Below, one piece after another: positions 35,116 to 47,234 of a stretch of 64,000 bases of DNA. Source of the stretch: Thermothelomyces thermophilus ATCC 42464 (lineage: Eukaryota > Ascomycota > Sordariomycetes > Sordariales > Chaetomiaceae). The position numbers and the translations under genes are program-made. The stretch lies in the NCBI RefSeq assembly GCF_000226095.1, contig NC_016472.1:10788001-10852000 (forward strand). The letters run 5' to 3'. Each line of letters begins with the position of its first letter. Position 1 is the stretch's first letter. Below the pieces are notes generated by a model that did no database searches, had not been told where the DNA came from, and saw only the letters and a list, made by a program, of their open reading frames with translations.

Positions 35116-35832
35116 ATGCAGCAAGAAACGCAACCCCACACAGACCCTGCTTCACACGACACCGACACTATCGAGACCGCACCACCATCAGTGGATACGC
35201 CACGGGATGGTGAAGGGTCCCAGGATGCCAACCACGCCCCCAGTCCGTCCTTTACGCCCGTCGAGGAGACACCGGGGAGCCCTGTCGTGTCACGAGAACC
35301 GGAACCGTACCCGTACATGGAGCCGCAACCACCATATATCGGAGTCATCCCGGTCAATCAGCTCACCGGGGAACAACCCCAGTGGATCGAATGCCCCTTT
35401 TGTCAGCAAACGGCCCTGACCAGAGTCAGCAAGGAGGGCTCAAGGATGCAAACGTGAGTTTATTGAATCCATTATTAGCCCCCCCCCCCCCCCCCCGCCT
35501 TCCTCCATTTTCCTGGGCGGTAGCAACAACCACCCGCTTTTGGGCTTTCTCGTGGTATAAATTATGATTACGGAGTGAAGGTTTTTGTTTCTCGTCCGTC
35601 GCCACTGACGCTTTCCCTCTCTCCGTCCCCTTCTCCCGTCCTCCCAATACACAGTGTTGGCGTCGTGCTCTGCTGCATCTTCTGCGTCCTCTTTACACCC
35701 CTCCCGTGCCTATGCGGTTGGTGCGAGGTGTTGAACTATTACTGCTCAAACTGCAACAACAAGTTGGCCACCCGGCGAGATAGATACGAACCCCTCTTGG
35801 TGCTCGCCCCGGCCGCCAAGAAGCCGTCCTAG
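35116..35832 (+). CDS. LITAF-domain (zinc-ribbon) protein
   Basis: Two exons, 35116-35453 and 35655-35832, intron 35454-35654 (GTGAGT...ACACAG, CTGAC branch about 50 nt before the acceptor); predicted 171 aa. Residues 1-85 are Pro/Asp/Thr-rich and likely disordered, with PY-like prolines. The LITAF domain has the first knuckle CPFC (residues 93-96), then a hydrophobic Cys-rich membrane-inserting segment in exon 2 (VGVVLCCIFCVLFTPLPCLC), then the second knuckle CSNC followed by N-K-L-A-T. LITAF proteins are small peripheral membrane proteins of late endosome/plasma membrane. The intron falls between the first knuckle and the hydrophobic segment and holds a C homopolymer. Start chosen at the first ATG of the open frame. 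Confidence 0.82.
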
Positions 35833-37222
35833 GCCCGCCCCGGGGTGACCCCCGGGGACGGTAGGAGTTGTCGCTCCTAGGCAGGGACACGATATAATGG
35901 ACATTTTAGGTCTACCATCCTGCTTGGTTAGAAACCCGAAGAGCAATATTCAGCACGGAAAATGGCATGTGGAATTGTATGTATGTACGGATTGCACATC
36001 CGTACATAACGATGGAGGCCAAGGGTGATTGTTAGGTTAGGTGCTTTTTTGTTCTTTGGGGATCGGTTCTCGTTTGTATAGGATATCCAAAACATTGGAT
36101 ATTTAGGTTGATTTCAGAGTAATTAATTACTGTTTGGCTTCTTGTGTGTCTCCTCGATGCGGAAAGGGTTTCATGAGGAATAGTTTGGACCAGGGTACAG
36201 CGGCAAAAAAATCACAGAATTCACGGAAAAAAAGAAGAAAAAATTACGAAAGGGCTACGTTTCGTTGGACCTCCCTCTTTTTTGCACTTGGAGAGGAGGC
36301 CTCGCTTGCATTGCTCGGTTGATCGCTCTTAGTCACCCCGTACGAGCAAAAACAAGATTGACTTCATGGGTACTATTTATTACTAAGAACTCGTGATTGA
36401 GCTCTTGAATTTGCATCCGGTCATGAAAGGTCCAAGTGAAATCAGACAGACCGAGCACGCGTGGCATTGCCGCGAGGATCGTTGACGGTGCTACCTAATT
36501 ACACGCTGAGAGTCCTGACATTTCCACCATTGCTTGACCTAATTAAGCGGCTCTGGCAATGCCTGACAAATAATCTACCGACCCCGTTGATGACATCCTT
36601 ACTGACCCGTATACGCAGACATCCAGCATCTGACTCTTGACCTCCTTTCTGGCTTTGCGGTACGCGGTCATTTCGTCCATGATTCGTACAAGGATTCCAC
36701 TTGAACTCCACCTGAAAAGTCGCCTCCCCGTCCACCTAAAGGCGCTTAAAGACCGCTTCAAGTGGCCATTCCTCAAAGCTTGCGGAAGCGGCCTCGAGTG
36801 TCTCCTCCGATGTTATCCAGTAAGACTTTTTGTCCAGGACAAGTGTGAGTCAGAAGAAGGGAGCCGCCTCGCGGTAGACGATGCGGCAATCTTCTAGTAG
36901 CCTAAAGAAGCTTATAAAGCACTTATGGCTAGGCCTTTTGGCGAGATCAGTGGTATATTGCGGCTCTAATCGATGAAGTCGTCATGTTACTTAGGGGTCG
37001 GGTCAGGGCTAGTGTTTCCGACTTCTGACAGTAGGCACAGATTGATTTTTCTGAGATAGTATAAGGACTTATACTAGCAAATAGGAAGGAGTGGACCAAG
37101 CATCTGTCGAACAATGTGCTCATTCGTCTTGGAATAGGTATATCTTATGGTACCATGACGTTCACCCTAAACCTATTGTACATAGAGATAGCGCTCGCTT
37201 GCGAACAGCTGTACCAGGCCTC
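35833..37222. other. Intergenic, with one possible decayed coding fragment
   Basis: No complete gene. On the minus strand about 36499-36850 the translation contains FQVEFKWNPCTNHGRN after an EEWPLEAVFKR-like stretch, giving a protein-like run with a frame change and a stop. I cannot name the family. The rest (35833-36490 and 36900-37222) shows nothing I can support. Confidence 0.35.
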
Positions 37223-38563
37223 CTAGTCTTGAGCAAACCAAGGATGCTGCAACGCCTCCCGCGCCGTGATCCTCCGCGAAGGATCCATACAGGTCATCTT
37301 GCAGATGAGATCCCTGAACTGGGGGTCTACCTGCTGCCACCTCCCAAATGGCAGCCTCGGGTCCTCCTCGCTGAAGGTACAGAGCAGTCCCTTGAGACGC
37401 TTGACAAACGGATTATCGTCTCCCCCGTGATAAGCAATAAACCCCTCGAAATCCTCCATCTCGCTGGCAAAGAAGGACAGGTGGCGCCGGAGTATCAGCT
37501 CCGCCTGCTTCTCGGGGGAAGCACGGTTCGCCTCGTCTGAAAAAAACACCATCCTCCCTGTCCACGCGAATATTGCCTGAGTGCCTGCCAGTCAGCACTT
37601 GTATACTATGTTTTCTGTTCACGGAAGAACTTACCACGATGGCAAAGGAGTAGATATCCGATGGGGTGTTCTGGATTCCCCGAGCCCAAGCCTCCGGGCT
37701 TCTCCAGAAGTGGTTCCCTGACAAGCGGTCTGTGAGGCCCTTGGCCTTGGGCGGAAGTATCACCGCAGCTTCTAGGTCGGTGATCTGGACGTTGCAATAT
37801 CTAAGGTCGCCGTTATTCTGTTTAAAGGAATCCATCATGATGTTTGTGGGTTTGATATCTGTGAACCATGTCAGTATACATGACATGTCATAATCCGGTA
37901 AAAGGGTGGCTGACCGGTGTGGATGATGTGTTTGTCGTGCAGATCAGCGAGGCCAGCGAGAGCATCCCTTATGATGGCCTTTTTGGCGACGGAAGAAAGA
38001 GCTGCGATGTCGACATGGAGCAGTCCCTTCTCGAGATAGGGGAAGACGAGAATATGCCGCTCAGGAATGCTATCTACAGCTGTTCGGACATGGGGAGAGT
38101 GCTCGACGTGCTTCTGTAGCGAAATAAGGTAATCGAAGTCGCCTGGGATAATGTCCTTAAGAATGAACTGTTTCCCCTCGTGTCTGAAATTAGGAGGTAG
38201 TTAGGATTTTCCGTCCTCTGGCTATACACGGGAAAGGAAAGGGTCAACCTACGTCGCGCGGTACACACACCAAATCCTTCCAGCGGCAGGTCGCTTGGAA
38301 AGTACTTCGTCAATGATATAGCACTTGCCTAGAGATGACTTGAGTTGTAATCCTATAGGCAAGGGCTGTTGTCCGATGGCAGACGTAGAAGTGGGGGCAG
38401 AGACTGAGGACATGCTGGTAAATCGATGGGAATAGTGTATTGCGTTTTGAGGCGAATTCTGTAGGCGAGAAAGAGGGCGTAGAAGGAGGACAGAGGACTG
38501 GTAAAGTGACGGAAGACGTCGGCAAAATATCTGTATAGATAATTGGACTACGCGGGGTCCCAT
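37223..38563 (-). CDS. Protein kinase-like protein (degenerate active site)
   Basis: Four exons: 38563-38253, 38183-37915, 37858-37635, 37576-37223. Introns are GT-AG and all phases match (385 aa). Kinase features: no clear glycine-rich loop (LSKRPAAGRIWCVYRA), beta-3 Lys in QFILKDI (about residue 113), catalytic loop HTDIKPTN instead of HRDxKxxN, DLE in place of DFG, SGNHFWRSPEAW as the APE region, SDIYSFAIV (F-helix), and a C-lobe end DPSRRITAREALQHPWF. The catalytic-loop Asp and Asn remain, so weak activity is possible, but it may be a pseudokinase; this type is common in filamentous ascomycetes. An alternative start at 38413 (335 aa) would drop an Arg-rich N-terminus that could act as a mitochondrial presequence. 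The third intron acceptor was chosen to keep the frame. Confidence 0.8.
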
Positions 38564-39392
38564 CGTAAAGTACCTGCTTCAAGTAGAAAGACGACGTAGA
38601 TGATTGATTGTTTTGCTAGGAAAAAATTCGTAGGGTCTGCGATTGCTTGACGCGCGCTGTTGACGTCCGGTGTGGGTCTTCTTGGCGGCGGTTATAGACG
38701 ATACGACAGCGAATGATTATGCCCGATTTACGCGCCCTAACTAAGCGCCCGGCTTGATGCTGCCGCGGCCCTGCTTATGGCCCCAGTACCCACCCAACGC
38801 TCCGGGGTCTCGCCAATCACGCCGCCAGGGAGACAGCGAGACGTAGCGGTAATCATATGTTAAGTAGAGCCTGGTGTCGAACGTATATACAGCTACCTTT
38901 GGTTGATACCGTCTTAACGGTTGTCTCGTATCGAGTCGGCTTATAATTCGGCCTACGAAATGGCCAGACCAGGAGAAGAACCAACCTTATAATGGTAAAT
39001 GCCCGGTCAGCGGAACGTCCGAAGGAGTCGCCCGACCCTATAAGCGGCCAGTATGGGAAGGTTTCAGTGGTAGCTAGGAACATTATACCCCGGAAATGAA
39101 TTCTTCGCTCTGCTAGGCCCGTTGGCCCCCCTACCTATGGCTGATGTTCCTCTACATCTAGACAAGGGTACCGTTACTAGAGCCATTTAGCCAGTTATTA
39201 GCAACGGCGGCTAAGATTTAGGTATATAAGTTTACAGACGCAGCAAGGAAACCGTCTGATTCCAGGTCAGATTCATCCATCAGCCCTCTTTGATATCAAC
39301 ACCTGAATAACTTCTTTCTATAAAGCCTTTAAACCTGATCCTTTCTGATTTCTTCCTACAACGCTCGCTTTCGTAGTCATCTCATCATCATC
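38564..39392. other. Intergenic (divergent promoters)
   Basis: Lies between the minus-strand kinase gene and the plus-strand small gene. Open frames here are short and without domains. A CT-rich stretch with CATCATCATCATG precedes the small gene start. Confidence 0.4.
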
Positions 39393-39764
39393 ATGTCTGT
39401 CAATAATATCAAGAGCATCTCGCAGGCTATTGCCACTGTCGTCGGCAAATACGGCACGGTTACTGTTGCCTACGTCCAAGAGACTGACGCATGGAGACGA
39501 AGCTTCTTATCTAACAAGGCGGCGGCTGAATTTACGGCTGCCGTTGAAAAGGAGGCAAAGTCAGGAGCGTTAGGCCCCGACGTGACGACTGTTGCCCTTA
39601 TGTAAGTTTAAGTTCTACTCTAGGCGACTTAAGATTACAAGCTAAGATACAAATTCCTTAGTGAGCTACCTCATGAGAGCGAGAAAGACGCTCGGACGCA
39701 CTGGACCGCTTTCGCCATCAAGAATAACGACTTGAATCAGGGAACAACACGTCACATTGTTTAA
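39393..39764 (+). CDS. Small protein of unknown function (103 aa)
   Basis: Two exons, 39393-39601 and 39662-39764, intron 39602-39661 (GTAAGT...CCTTAG); splicing keeps the frame (phase 2). The protein begins MSVNNIKSISQAIATVVGK, has Ala/Val-rich helices and ends ...NQGTTRHIV. No signal peptide, membrane segment or Cys. I do not recognise a domain. Support comes from a good start context (CATCATCATG), a consensus donor and a second exon whose sequence continues plausibly to a stop. Confidence 0.6.
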
Positions 39765-42619
39765 GTCGAGTAAGAGGAGCTTAGCCTTTGGATGAAGGGT
39801 ACAGGTCGATAGCGGTGATGAGGATAAGGAATGACTGCAGTTACTACGTGATTGGATAGCTATCTATATACGGGTGAAGTGAGTAAGCAGTGACAGCATG
39901 GAGAAGAGATAATTACACGCTCGTTCAGTTCCTTTATAGACGCGATCGAAGTAGACGAAACGGATGTAGCTGGCGTGCTAAGGTCCCTCTCTAGACTCCC
40001 TTCCGGACAATAAATTGGCATAAGTTAATTTGCTAAGCTGTTAACGGCAGGCTGCATCTGGCCGGTCTTAAAAGCTGCGGTTTGTGCCGGCAGTATAGTA
40101 CTAGCTGGCCACCCAGAGACGTTACAGTCCTTCATTAGCTATACAACATGTAGTTGGTAATTAGTTGAAGCGCGTCTTGCGGTCGGCATGGAGGATGACT
40201 CTCGCACACAGCTAGCATAGCATGAACTTCGGTAAATCATCCGGCTGCGGGGTTGTAAGATGGAAATCTGTCTTCTATGGTTAGTTGATCAGCAGCCATT
40301 TCCTTTCCTGCAACTCCTCGCACGTTAATATTGCTCTAATTAATAATCAACAAGATGCTCTTTCCAGTCGGTTTGTTTTGCCGGGGGCGTTGCTCGGGTT
40401 GTGCTGCCTTAAGCTTCGGTCTCAGGTTCTTGCCGTGACTGCCTAGGATTCGGGGGCATTCCGATCGCTGACAGGGCGTTACGTTGGTGGGCGGGTTTTC
40501 GAGCAGGGCCAGGTCGAGCCTCCCGTCTTCCGCACATAAATGGCCCCCACTGCTCAGCACGATGCACCTTGTTGTATCCATGGCAGCCCGAAAAATACCG
40601 AAAATCCAACTACTACAACAACCACCCGGAATCCGCACTGCAGCATTAGCAACGTTCACGAGTACAATGTCCTTGTAGGATTCGACTCAGGATCGCCTGC
40701 GCCCTGCAACGCGATACGCTAGCCACCTGTGAAGGACTCTGCCATCAGCGACTGGCAACGCAACTTGCATCCGACCATGGCCATCTGACGACTCGCACCC
40801 TGGTCCGTTACAGTCCATTCAACATGCGGGAATTGAAACCTTTCGACGATCCTTGGCAAAGCCGTCGCCTCGAGTATGCATTGCTGCCGATCCTGACATG
40901 TGCCCCTCTCGTCGAGCGGGAGACACGGTCCGGGGATGCCATTTGAAACGCGCGATCCAAGGCAGGATTCCCTCCAGCCATCAAGGAGAGGAGAAATGGA
41001 TGAGGAGCTTTGTTTGGACTAAACCTCGGAAAGCGGTGCACTAATATCGAGGAGGAATATTGGCATATTGTTGGCAACAATCTCGATCTGGTGGCCGGCT
41101 CGGCGTCGCTGGATTAGGCAGCTGGCTCTGCCATCCGGTAGTGGGGATCACTCGGACCATTGCAAGGTGGCCCTGGCGCGCCCGACACGGGGGGAGATGC
41201 CCATCCCAGGCCGACTTGACGAGTGACGTACCCAACCACAACGAGGGGCTGACGACGCCGGCGACGTAGGGCTTACACTGCTATGCACATTAGTTGGGGG
41301 CTCCCGAACGAGTCGCACCATGGACGAGCTGGACTGCCCCATGGCACGTCCGTACGCAGTATGGTCGTCCTTCCGCATCGCGTTAAACTAGCGCGGTTGT
41401 TGCCCGCATACGCGACGTTAGCGATCCATCCCAACGGCAACTTCAACACACCTTGCGTCATCCCCCAGAGCTGCTGACGAAGTGCCCACTCCGAGATCGC
41501 GAACTCGTTCTGTCATAAGTCACAGCAAGCAGCGCGTCCCACTCCCTCCAGACGACGAGAACCCTCCTGTCAGAGTCCCGCAAAAGGCAGACGCGGCGGT
41601 GACGACTGCTCTCTCGACGCATTGATCGACTCTCCGGCAGCTGCTGATTGGGTTGCTCTGCCCGGCGCTGGCGGCTCTGGCGTCCCACCCGCCCTCCAAT
41701 GAACCAAATGAAGTTGGGAGCACCTGCTATTTCTGGATCGTGGCCGCTGGGTCCGTCGCGGGTTGGTTGCGGTGGAGCGCCGCCCAACCGCAGTTATTTT
41801 TTTTTTTTTTTAAGGATGGGCCCACCATGTGCACGCTTGATGAGAGGGCATCTGGGCGCGAGTTTGCCGTAGCCGAATGTTGCGCTGCGGCAAAATCTGC
41901 GGGAGCGCGCGTAATAAAAATGACTACATTGCGCAGCGATGTCGGCAACGCCGCGCACCGTTTAAGGGCTGGAGTTTCAAGCTCTGGGGTCGTCTCTTTC
42001 CCAGAAGGGCGCCGCTGCAGTTGGCGTGTCATTGCCGCGGGCCTCCGTATTACCTACCCCCTGTCCATAGTTATTCCCCCTGCCGTGTCAGCTGCTTTTC
42101 CTGGCAGCAGCCCGACAGGCCGGCCAGCAGTGCGTGGCCCGAGATGACCGACCTCGTGCCCGTCCACTAACACGCGTTCTGAGCGAGCAGCTTCCCAAAC
42201 CGTCCACAATGGTGATGAGACCGTCGAGCCTACCGGACAAGAGGCAGCAGAACAGGGCGCCGAGATCGGAACTTGCCGAGGCCATCCAGGCTTGCTCAAA
42301 GGCCCTAAAATTGCCCCGATTGGCCGTAAGCCACCGCGTCCTTGCGAAGAGAATCCCCGCCCCCAGCACCATCGAGGGACGGGACTGCCAGCGTCTCTGC
42401 GGGTCAACGCCCGATGCGGCTCAACCGGCTCACCCTGCAAAACGACTCATCTCACTGTGTCCTCTTATAACCGCATAGCAGCGGCCACCACGCCGTTCGG
42501 GCAGTGCCTACTGGGCATTCTGCGCGAGCACGGCGCAACCCCCCTCTCCCCCCCCCGCGGGAACCCGAGCAAGCGAGCCGAAAAAAAAAAAAAAAAATTA
42601 AATCCCTTCCGCCCACCCG
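39765..42619. other. Long intergenic region, no supported gene
   Basis: About 2.85 kb. Several open frames of 60-170 codons occur on both strands between 40300 and 42600, but they overlap one another, have no domain and lack consistent splice signals. It contains homopolymer T (about 41797-41812) and A (42582-42597) runs; the latter lies just before the F-box gene. Confidence 0.45.
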
Positions 42620-44556
42620 ATGGCTTCGCCGAGTGCAGCCCTCGGCCCCCGGACACCGGCGCCCGAGGGCCCCGGTCCCCTCCGCCGGTCCCTGGAACAC
42701 CTCCCGACGGAGCTGTTGCGGCCCATCGCCGAGGGCTTGGTCCCCGCGCGGCCCCTGACCACCCGGTTCGCCCTCCGCGGCTCGGGCACGTGGGAGTTTC
42801 GAGACGCTAGCCATCAGTGGGCCGACTGGCTGGTCTGCCACAACAACCTCTTGTCCTTCGCTCAGACGTCACGGCGCATTGCCGCCATCGTCAAGCCCTT
42901 GCTCTATGACACGCTCGTCATCCCCACACCATGTGCCCTGGTCGGGCTCCTTCGCCGCATGGAGAACAACCCCTCCATCAGGCCGTGGATTCGCAGCGTC
43001 ACTTGCCTGGTCAACGTCGCCGGTGCCACCACCATCGACGAAGTGCACCGAGAATGGGAGAGACAAACCGGAGGTAGGTAGGGGGGCTTATCGCTGATGC
43101 ACCGACCGCGACCTCGAGTGTTAACCCGCAGCCAGCCAAGTGGGACGGCAGTCGGCACGGCGGGCCCTACCAGTTCGCCATCGCCCTTAGCATCCTCAAA
43201 ACCATTCTCTTGAATGCGCCGAATCTGCGGGATTTCTTATTGGCCCCCCCCGACTCCCCGTTCGGCGCCGAACACCCCGATCTGGTGGGGCCGGCTATCC
43301 GGGATGCCATCATCCGCTACCGCGCCGAGAAGTTCGCACCCGTGGCGGAAAGATTGTTCGACCTCTTCCCTTTCTCTCGCATGCGTAATCTCACGTCATT
43401 ACGCATTTACTGCCACAGGGAGGATGGCGATCGCCAACTAACCCTATCCCGTCTGATAGCCGACCACGCCGTCGAGATTCTGCCGCGGCTGACGCACGTC
43501 AAGACGCTGGAGCTTTGTTGCGCGTCTGCCGACCCCGTCACCGGCTCCGACATCGCGCTTCCTCCGCTACCGCACGTCGAGCACCTCCGCATCTACGGAA
43601 GCCACATCCACGAGCCGCGGTTGGTTGCCCTGTGTCTAGCCTGTGCCAACCTAAAGACGCTGGTCGTACATTTTGAGACAAGTTCGACCGACGAGGACCG
43701 CGACCTATTGCCAGAAGGCAAGACCCTGAGCGATGCCCTCCTCTCGCTCTCCGGATCGCTGCAGACGCTCGAGCTGGTCTCGCTGTCAGAAGGCCATTAC
43801 CTGACCCGTGGCAAGGAGAGGCCGAGGAAACCGGAGAACCACCGGCTACGATGCATCCCCGAGCTGACGCGCCTGAAGACCTTGACGCTCGACTACCGCG
43901 GCGTCTTTGGCACGCTGGGCATTCTGGACGAGGATGACGGGGAGCGCTTATGCCAGCTTCTTCCCCGTTCCGTTCGCGATTTCACCCTGGTATGTGAGTG
44001 GGGTACCGCCAGGGACTGGAAGCAAACCTACCTTGCAAACCTGGACATGGTGCTCCACGGCGTCGAGTGTCTCTGTGCGGCCAGGTCCCACGAGCTGTCC
44101 AGCATCTCGCTCGCGATTCACTCGTGGCCGGCCGAGAGCCGGTTCCACAGGCGCTTCAGGCGGGAGGTGGAGAGCGCACGGCAACGTTGCGCCAAGGCGG
44201 GCATCACGTTTCGGACGTTTGATTTGCTGCCGTCGTATCAAGACGAGGACGAACCTCCCCCCACCGAGGATGATGAGGAGTTGGAGTTTGAAGAGGGGCG
44301 CGAGGAGGAGGAAGAAGGAGGAGGAGGAGGAGGGTTCGAGTATGCTCCCGCAGCGGAGGAGCTCGAGCTGGAGGAGGAAGACGAGGCGTCCGAATACTAC
44401 TTTTCGGGCGATGAGGATTCGGACCCAGAACGAGAAGCGCGCCGGCCACCGACATTCAACGATTTTCTACAGCAACTCGGCGAGGACCACGGGCACAGCA
44501 TCGACGAGCTGTTTTATGCCTACCACGAGGATCGATGGGACGAATATCTCTTTTGA
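42620..44556 (+). CDS. F-box/LRR-like protein with acidic tail
   Basis: Two exons, 42620-43073 and 43136-44556, intron 43074-43135 (GTAGGT...AGCCAG), 624 aa. The N-terminus has an F-box-like helix set (LEHLPTELLRPIAEGL, then NNLLSFAQTSRRIAAIVKPLLYDTLVI), the usual opening of fungal F-box proteins that recruit substrates to SCF ubiquitin ligases. The middle has repeated Leu-rich segments (LTHVKTLELCC, LPHVEHLRIYG, LKTLVVHFE, LQTLELVSL, LKTLTLDY) compatible with LRRs. The C-terminal ~110 residues are extremely acidic, with Glu runs and a GGGGGG stretch. The acceptor at 43135 was chosen over one 4 nt earlier because it keeps the frame with the strongest donor. Confidence 0.72.
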
Positions 44557-45998
44557 GAAAACTTTCGACGATTTCCCTCTGGACGGCCTCATCATCACGA
44601 GAGCCTTTCAAGAGAAAAGAACAAAATTATCTCAGGGACGGCTGTCTGCCTTTGAAAGGCCACCATCATCACTAGAACATATTCCCTCTCGGCGAGGACA
44701 TTTTGGACAAGCGTTTATTATAGCACCTGCTCGTGCCCAGAAACAGGACGGGGCTGCTTTTGTATGAGCAATCGGCGCACTTCGAGTGAGAACAAGAGGG
44801 ATACCGCGTGTGGGCACTCAAATGTTCCCTCTATTGCAACCTAAACCTATGGTTATGCAAGCCAGAGAGAGAGGAAGAGCTACCCACTTGTTTAACACTC
44901 GGCTATTATTATTCCGCACCCCATGTGCATAAGAGCTACGCATCGAGTCATGGGGCTCGCTGGGAATTGGAAATCAATCAATCTAAGGGACCCATTCCAG
45001 AATCTAATTAGAGCTAAGGAAAAGAGCACGAGCGTGCGCAAGAGGTTGCGGGACCCCTAAACGCAAGGGGGCGCCACTGCCGTACGCACATAATAATAAT
45101 GGACATAACTGCATACCTACTTACGTGGGGTGAACGCTGCATTTACGGGTGTTTCTCAGATCTTCGTCGCTTACATACAGACTGGGCAAGATTGGCACTA
45201 TCGGAAGAGCCAGGACTCTCTGTTTTGTTCCTGGCCGATGTGGGGAGGAGGATGGGCGGTTAAATACATAGAGTTTGAAGCGCGCGAGCAATGGGAAAAC
45301 CGCTAATTAATTGCGGCGGCTAATGCCAAATCTAGCTGGCAAATCTGGTCTGTCCACTGCCGACCTTGTCAATGTGGTAATTATTATTAACTCGGCTCAT
45401 CGGTGACCTTTTTTGTAAGGTTTCATGACATATTCCCGGCCGTCTATCGCCCTTTGCGGATGAAATCCCGACTCCCTGAGCAAACCTTTAACCTATTTCC
45501 TCTGCTTGCTTCGGTTCGCAGTACAGAACAATAATAAAAAAGGAAAGTGGTAGCCAATCCCATTCCTGACTGGCAAAGCTCCTCCACCCTGTTCTCAATC
45601 TAAGACCGAAATGCCACCTTAATGATATGTTTGGTAATACTGTCAACACGGGCACGTTAATTAATTACCTCGACCAACTGCCGGGCTGTGCGTTGGATGC
45701 GCACATTCCAACGACCAAGATTGTGCGAGGTAGAATGGACCTGCAGTTTCTATATTCAGACTCCCTCTAATTAATTATTTCTGTCCCACTGCCTTTATTG
45801 AAGCGGCTGAGCTGGCGGCCTCTTGCAGCGTTCCTCCAGGAATGCCTCGCTTAATTAGGTATTAATTATCTAGCTGTGGAATGCTGACGCACTTTTGCTT
45901 TTCTTTTTTTTTTTTTAAAAAAAAATAGGATTCTACTTAACTAGGGCGCCTGCAACACGGTGTCCGTTCCTCGCGAGATTGATTTCTCTGTGCTAGCG
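44557..45998. other. Intergenic / promoter of GH16 gene
   Basis: About 1.4 kb without a supported gene. TTAATTA-type motifs recur (about 45305, 45658, 45768, 45850), and a T/A homopolymer block lies at 45905-45926, roughly 75 bp before the GH16 start. Probably 3' UTR of the F-box gene and promoter of the next gene. Confidence 0.45.
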
Positions 45999-46410
45999 AT
46001 GATGGCCAAGGACTCGGTCCGCCATCTCGCCGCCGTTCTCGCCGCGGCCGCCTTGGTCGCGGTGGCCCGGGGCGGTAATAGTAATAATAACAATAATAAT
46101 AATCCCCTGACAACGGACTCGGACTGCCAATGCTACAAAACCAACGGGACGGCAGCCAGCTACTTCTCACACCACCGGTTCTTCGACTTTGGCTCGCTCC
46201 ACCGGTACGTCAATGTCACGAAACCGATTGACGACTTTCGGGCCAACGCCGAGGCGCCGCCCACGAGCTCCTACTTCCTGCGCCCCGAGTTCGCCGACAC
46301 GTGGGACATTCAGAGGTGGGACAACACGGAGCTCATGGCGCTGAACGACGAGACGATCAACGACGCGACCATCAAGATGGTCAACAGCCCCAACAACATC
46401 TACATCGAGC

Positions 46411-46441
<31 letters not shown>

Positions 46442-47234
46442 GCAGGCGACGCACCTGACGCTGCGGACGGTCCGGCACGCGGCCGGGTTCCAGTCTGCGG
46501 CCGAGATCGAGTCGCTCAGCAAGGGGTTCCGCTACCTCTCGGTGCGGATGCGGGCGCGCACGAGGGGGGCCCGCGGGGCGGTGACGGCCATGTTCACGTA
46601 CCGGGACCCGCCGCCGGGGCAGGGGCAGGGGCCCGACGACGACTACGTGGCGCAGACGCAGGAGGCGGACCTGGAGATCCTGACGCGGGAGGACGAGCCG
46701 CCGACGCGGGTGCAGTACACGAACCAGCCGTCGTGGGACGAGGCCGGCGACATCCCCGAGGCGACGCGCAACGTGACGCTCCCGCGCGGCCGCCGGTGGA
46801 CCGACTGGGTCGACTACCGGATGGACTGGACGCCCGGGAGCAGCACGTGGTACGTCGACGGGCAGCCGGCCGCCCGCATCACCTTCCAGGCGCCGCGCGA
46901 CCCGCTGCAGGTCATCTTCAACGCCTGGAGCGACGGCGGCACCTGGTCCGGGCGCATGCCCGTCGGCGCCGAGGCTTTCCTGCAGATCAAGTGGATCGAG
47001 ATTGTCTACAACACCACGGACAAGCACCCCGGCAGCAGCGGTGGCGGCGGCAAGGCCAAGGAGGAGGAGGATGCGGAGCCGGAGGCGGGATGCCGCAAGG
47101 TGTGCAGCATCGACGAGACAAGCAGGATCGGCACGCCGGTGCTGTTGTCGGCGGGCACCAGCGCCGTTGCAGTCTCGGCGTTGCCCTGGCTGTCCGCGTT
47201 GTTGACAGTCTGTGCCTGCTTCATGCTGTGCTGA
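45999..47234 (+). CDS. Secreted GH16-family glycoside hydrolase, possibly GPI-anchored
   Basis: Single exon, 411 aa. Start at ATG 45999 (another ATG follows directly) opens a signal peptide (VRHLAAVLAAAALVAVARGG). Asn run, then a beta-jelly-roll region with the catalytic motif EADLE (E222, D224, E226; GH16 ExDxE, nucleophile and acid/base Glu). WYVDGQPA and WSDGGTWSG match regions near the active site of GH16 beta-glucanases/transglycosylases. The C-terminal end is Gly/Ser/Glu-rich and finishes with a hydrophobic segment (SALPWLSALLTVCACFMLC), compatible with a GPI signal. An aspartate run (about 46411-46439) lies in a loop. Substrate is likely cell-wall beta-glucan, but exact specificity cannot be read. 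Confidence 0.88.

Noticed and set aside
41653-42810. Overlapping open frames of 90-170 codons (for example 41653-42147, 42292-42810) as genes
   Set aside because: They overlap others on both strands, cross homopolymer T or A runs, show no domain or splice logic, and have composition expected of chance open frames in GC-rich DNA.
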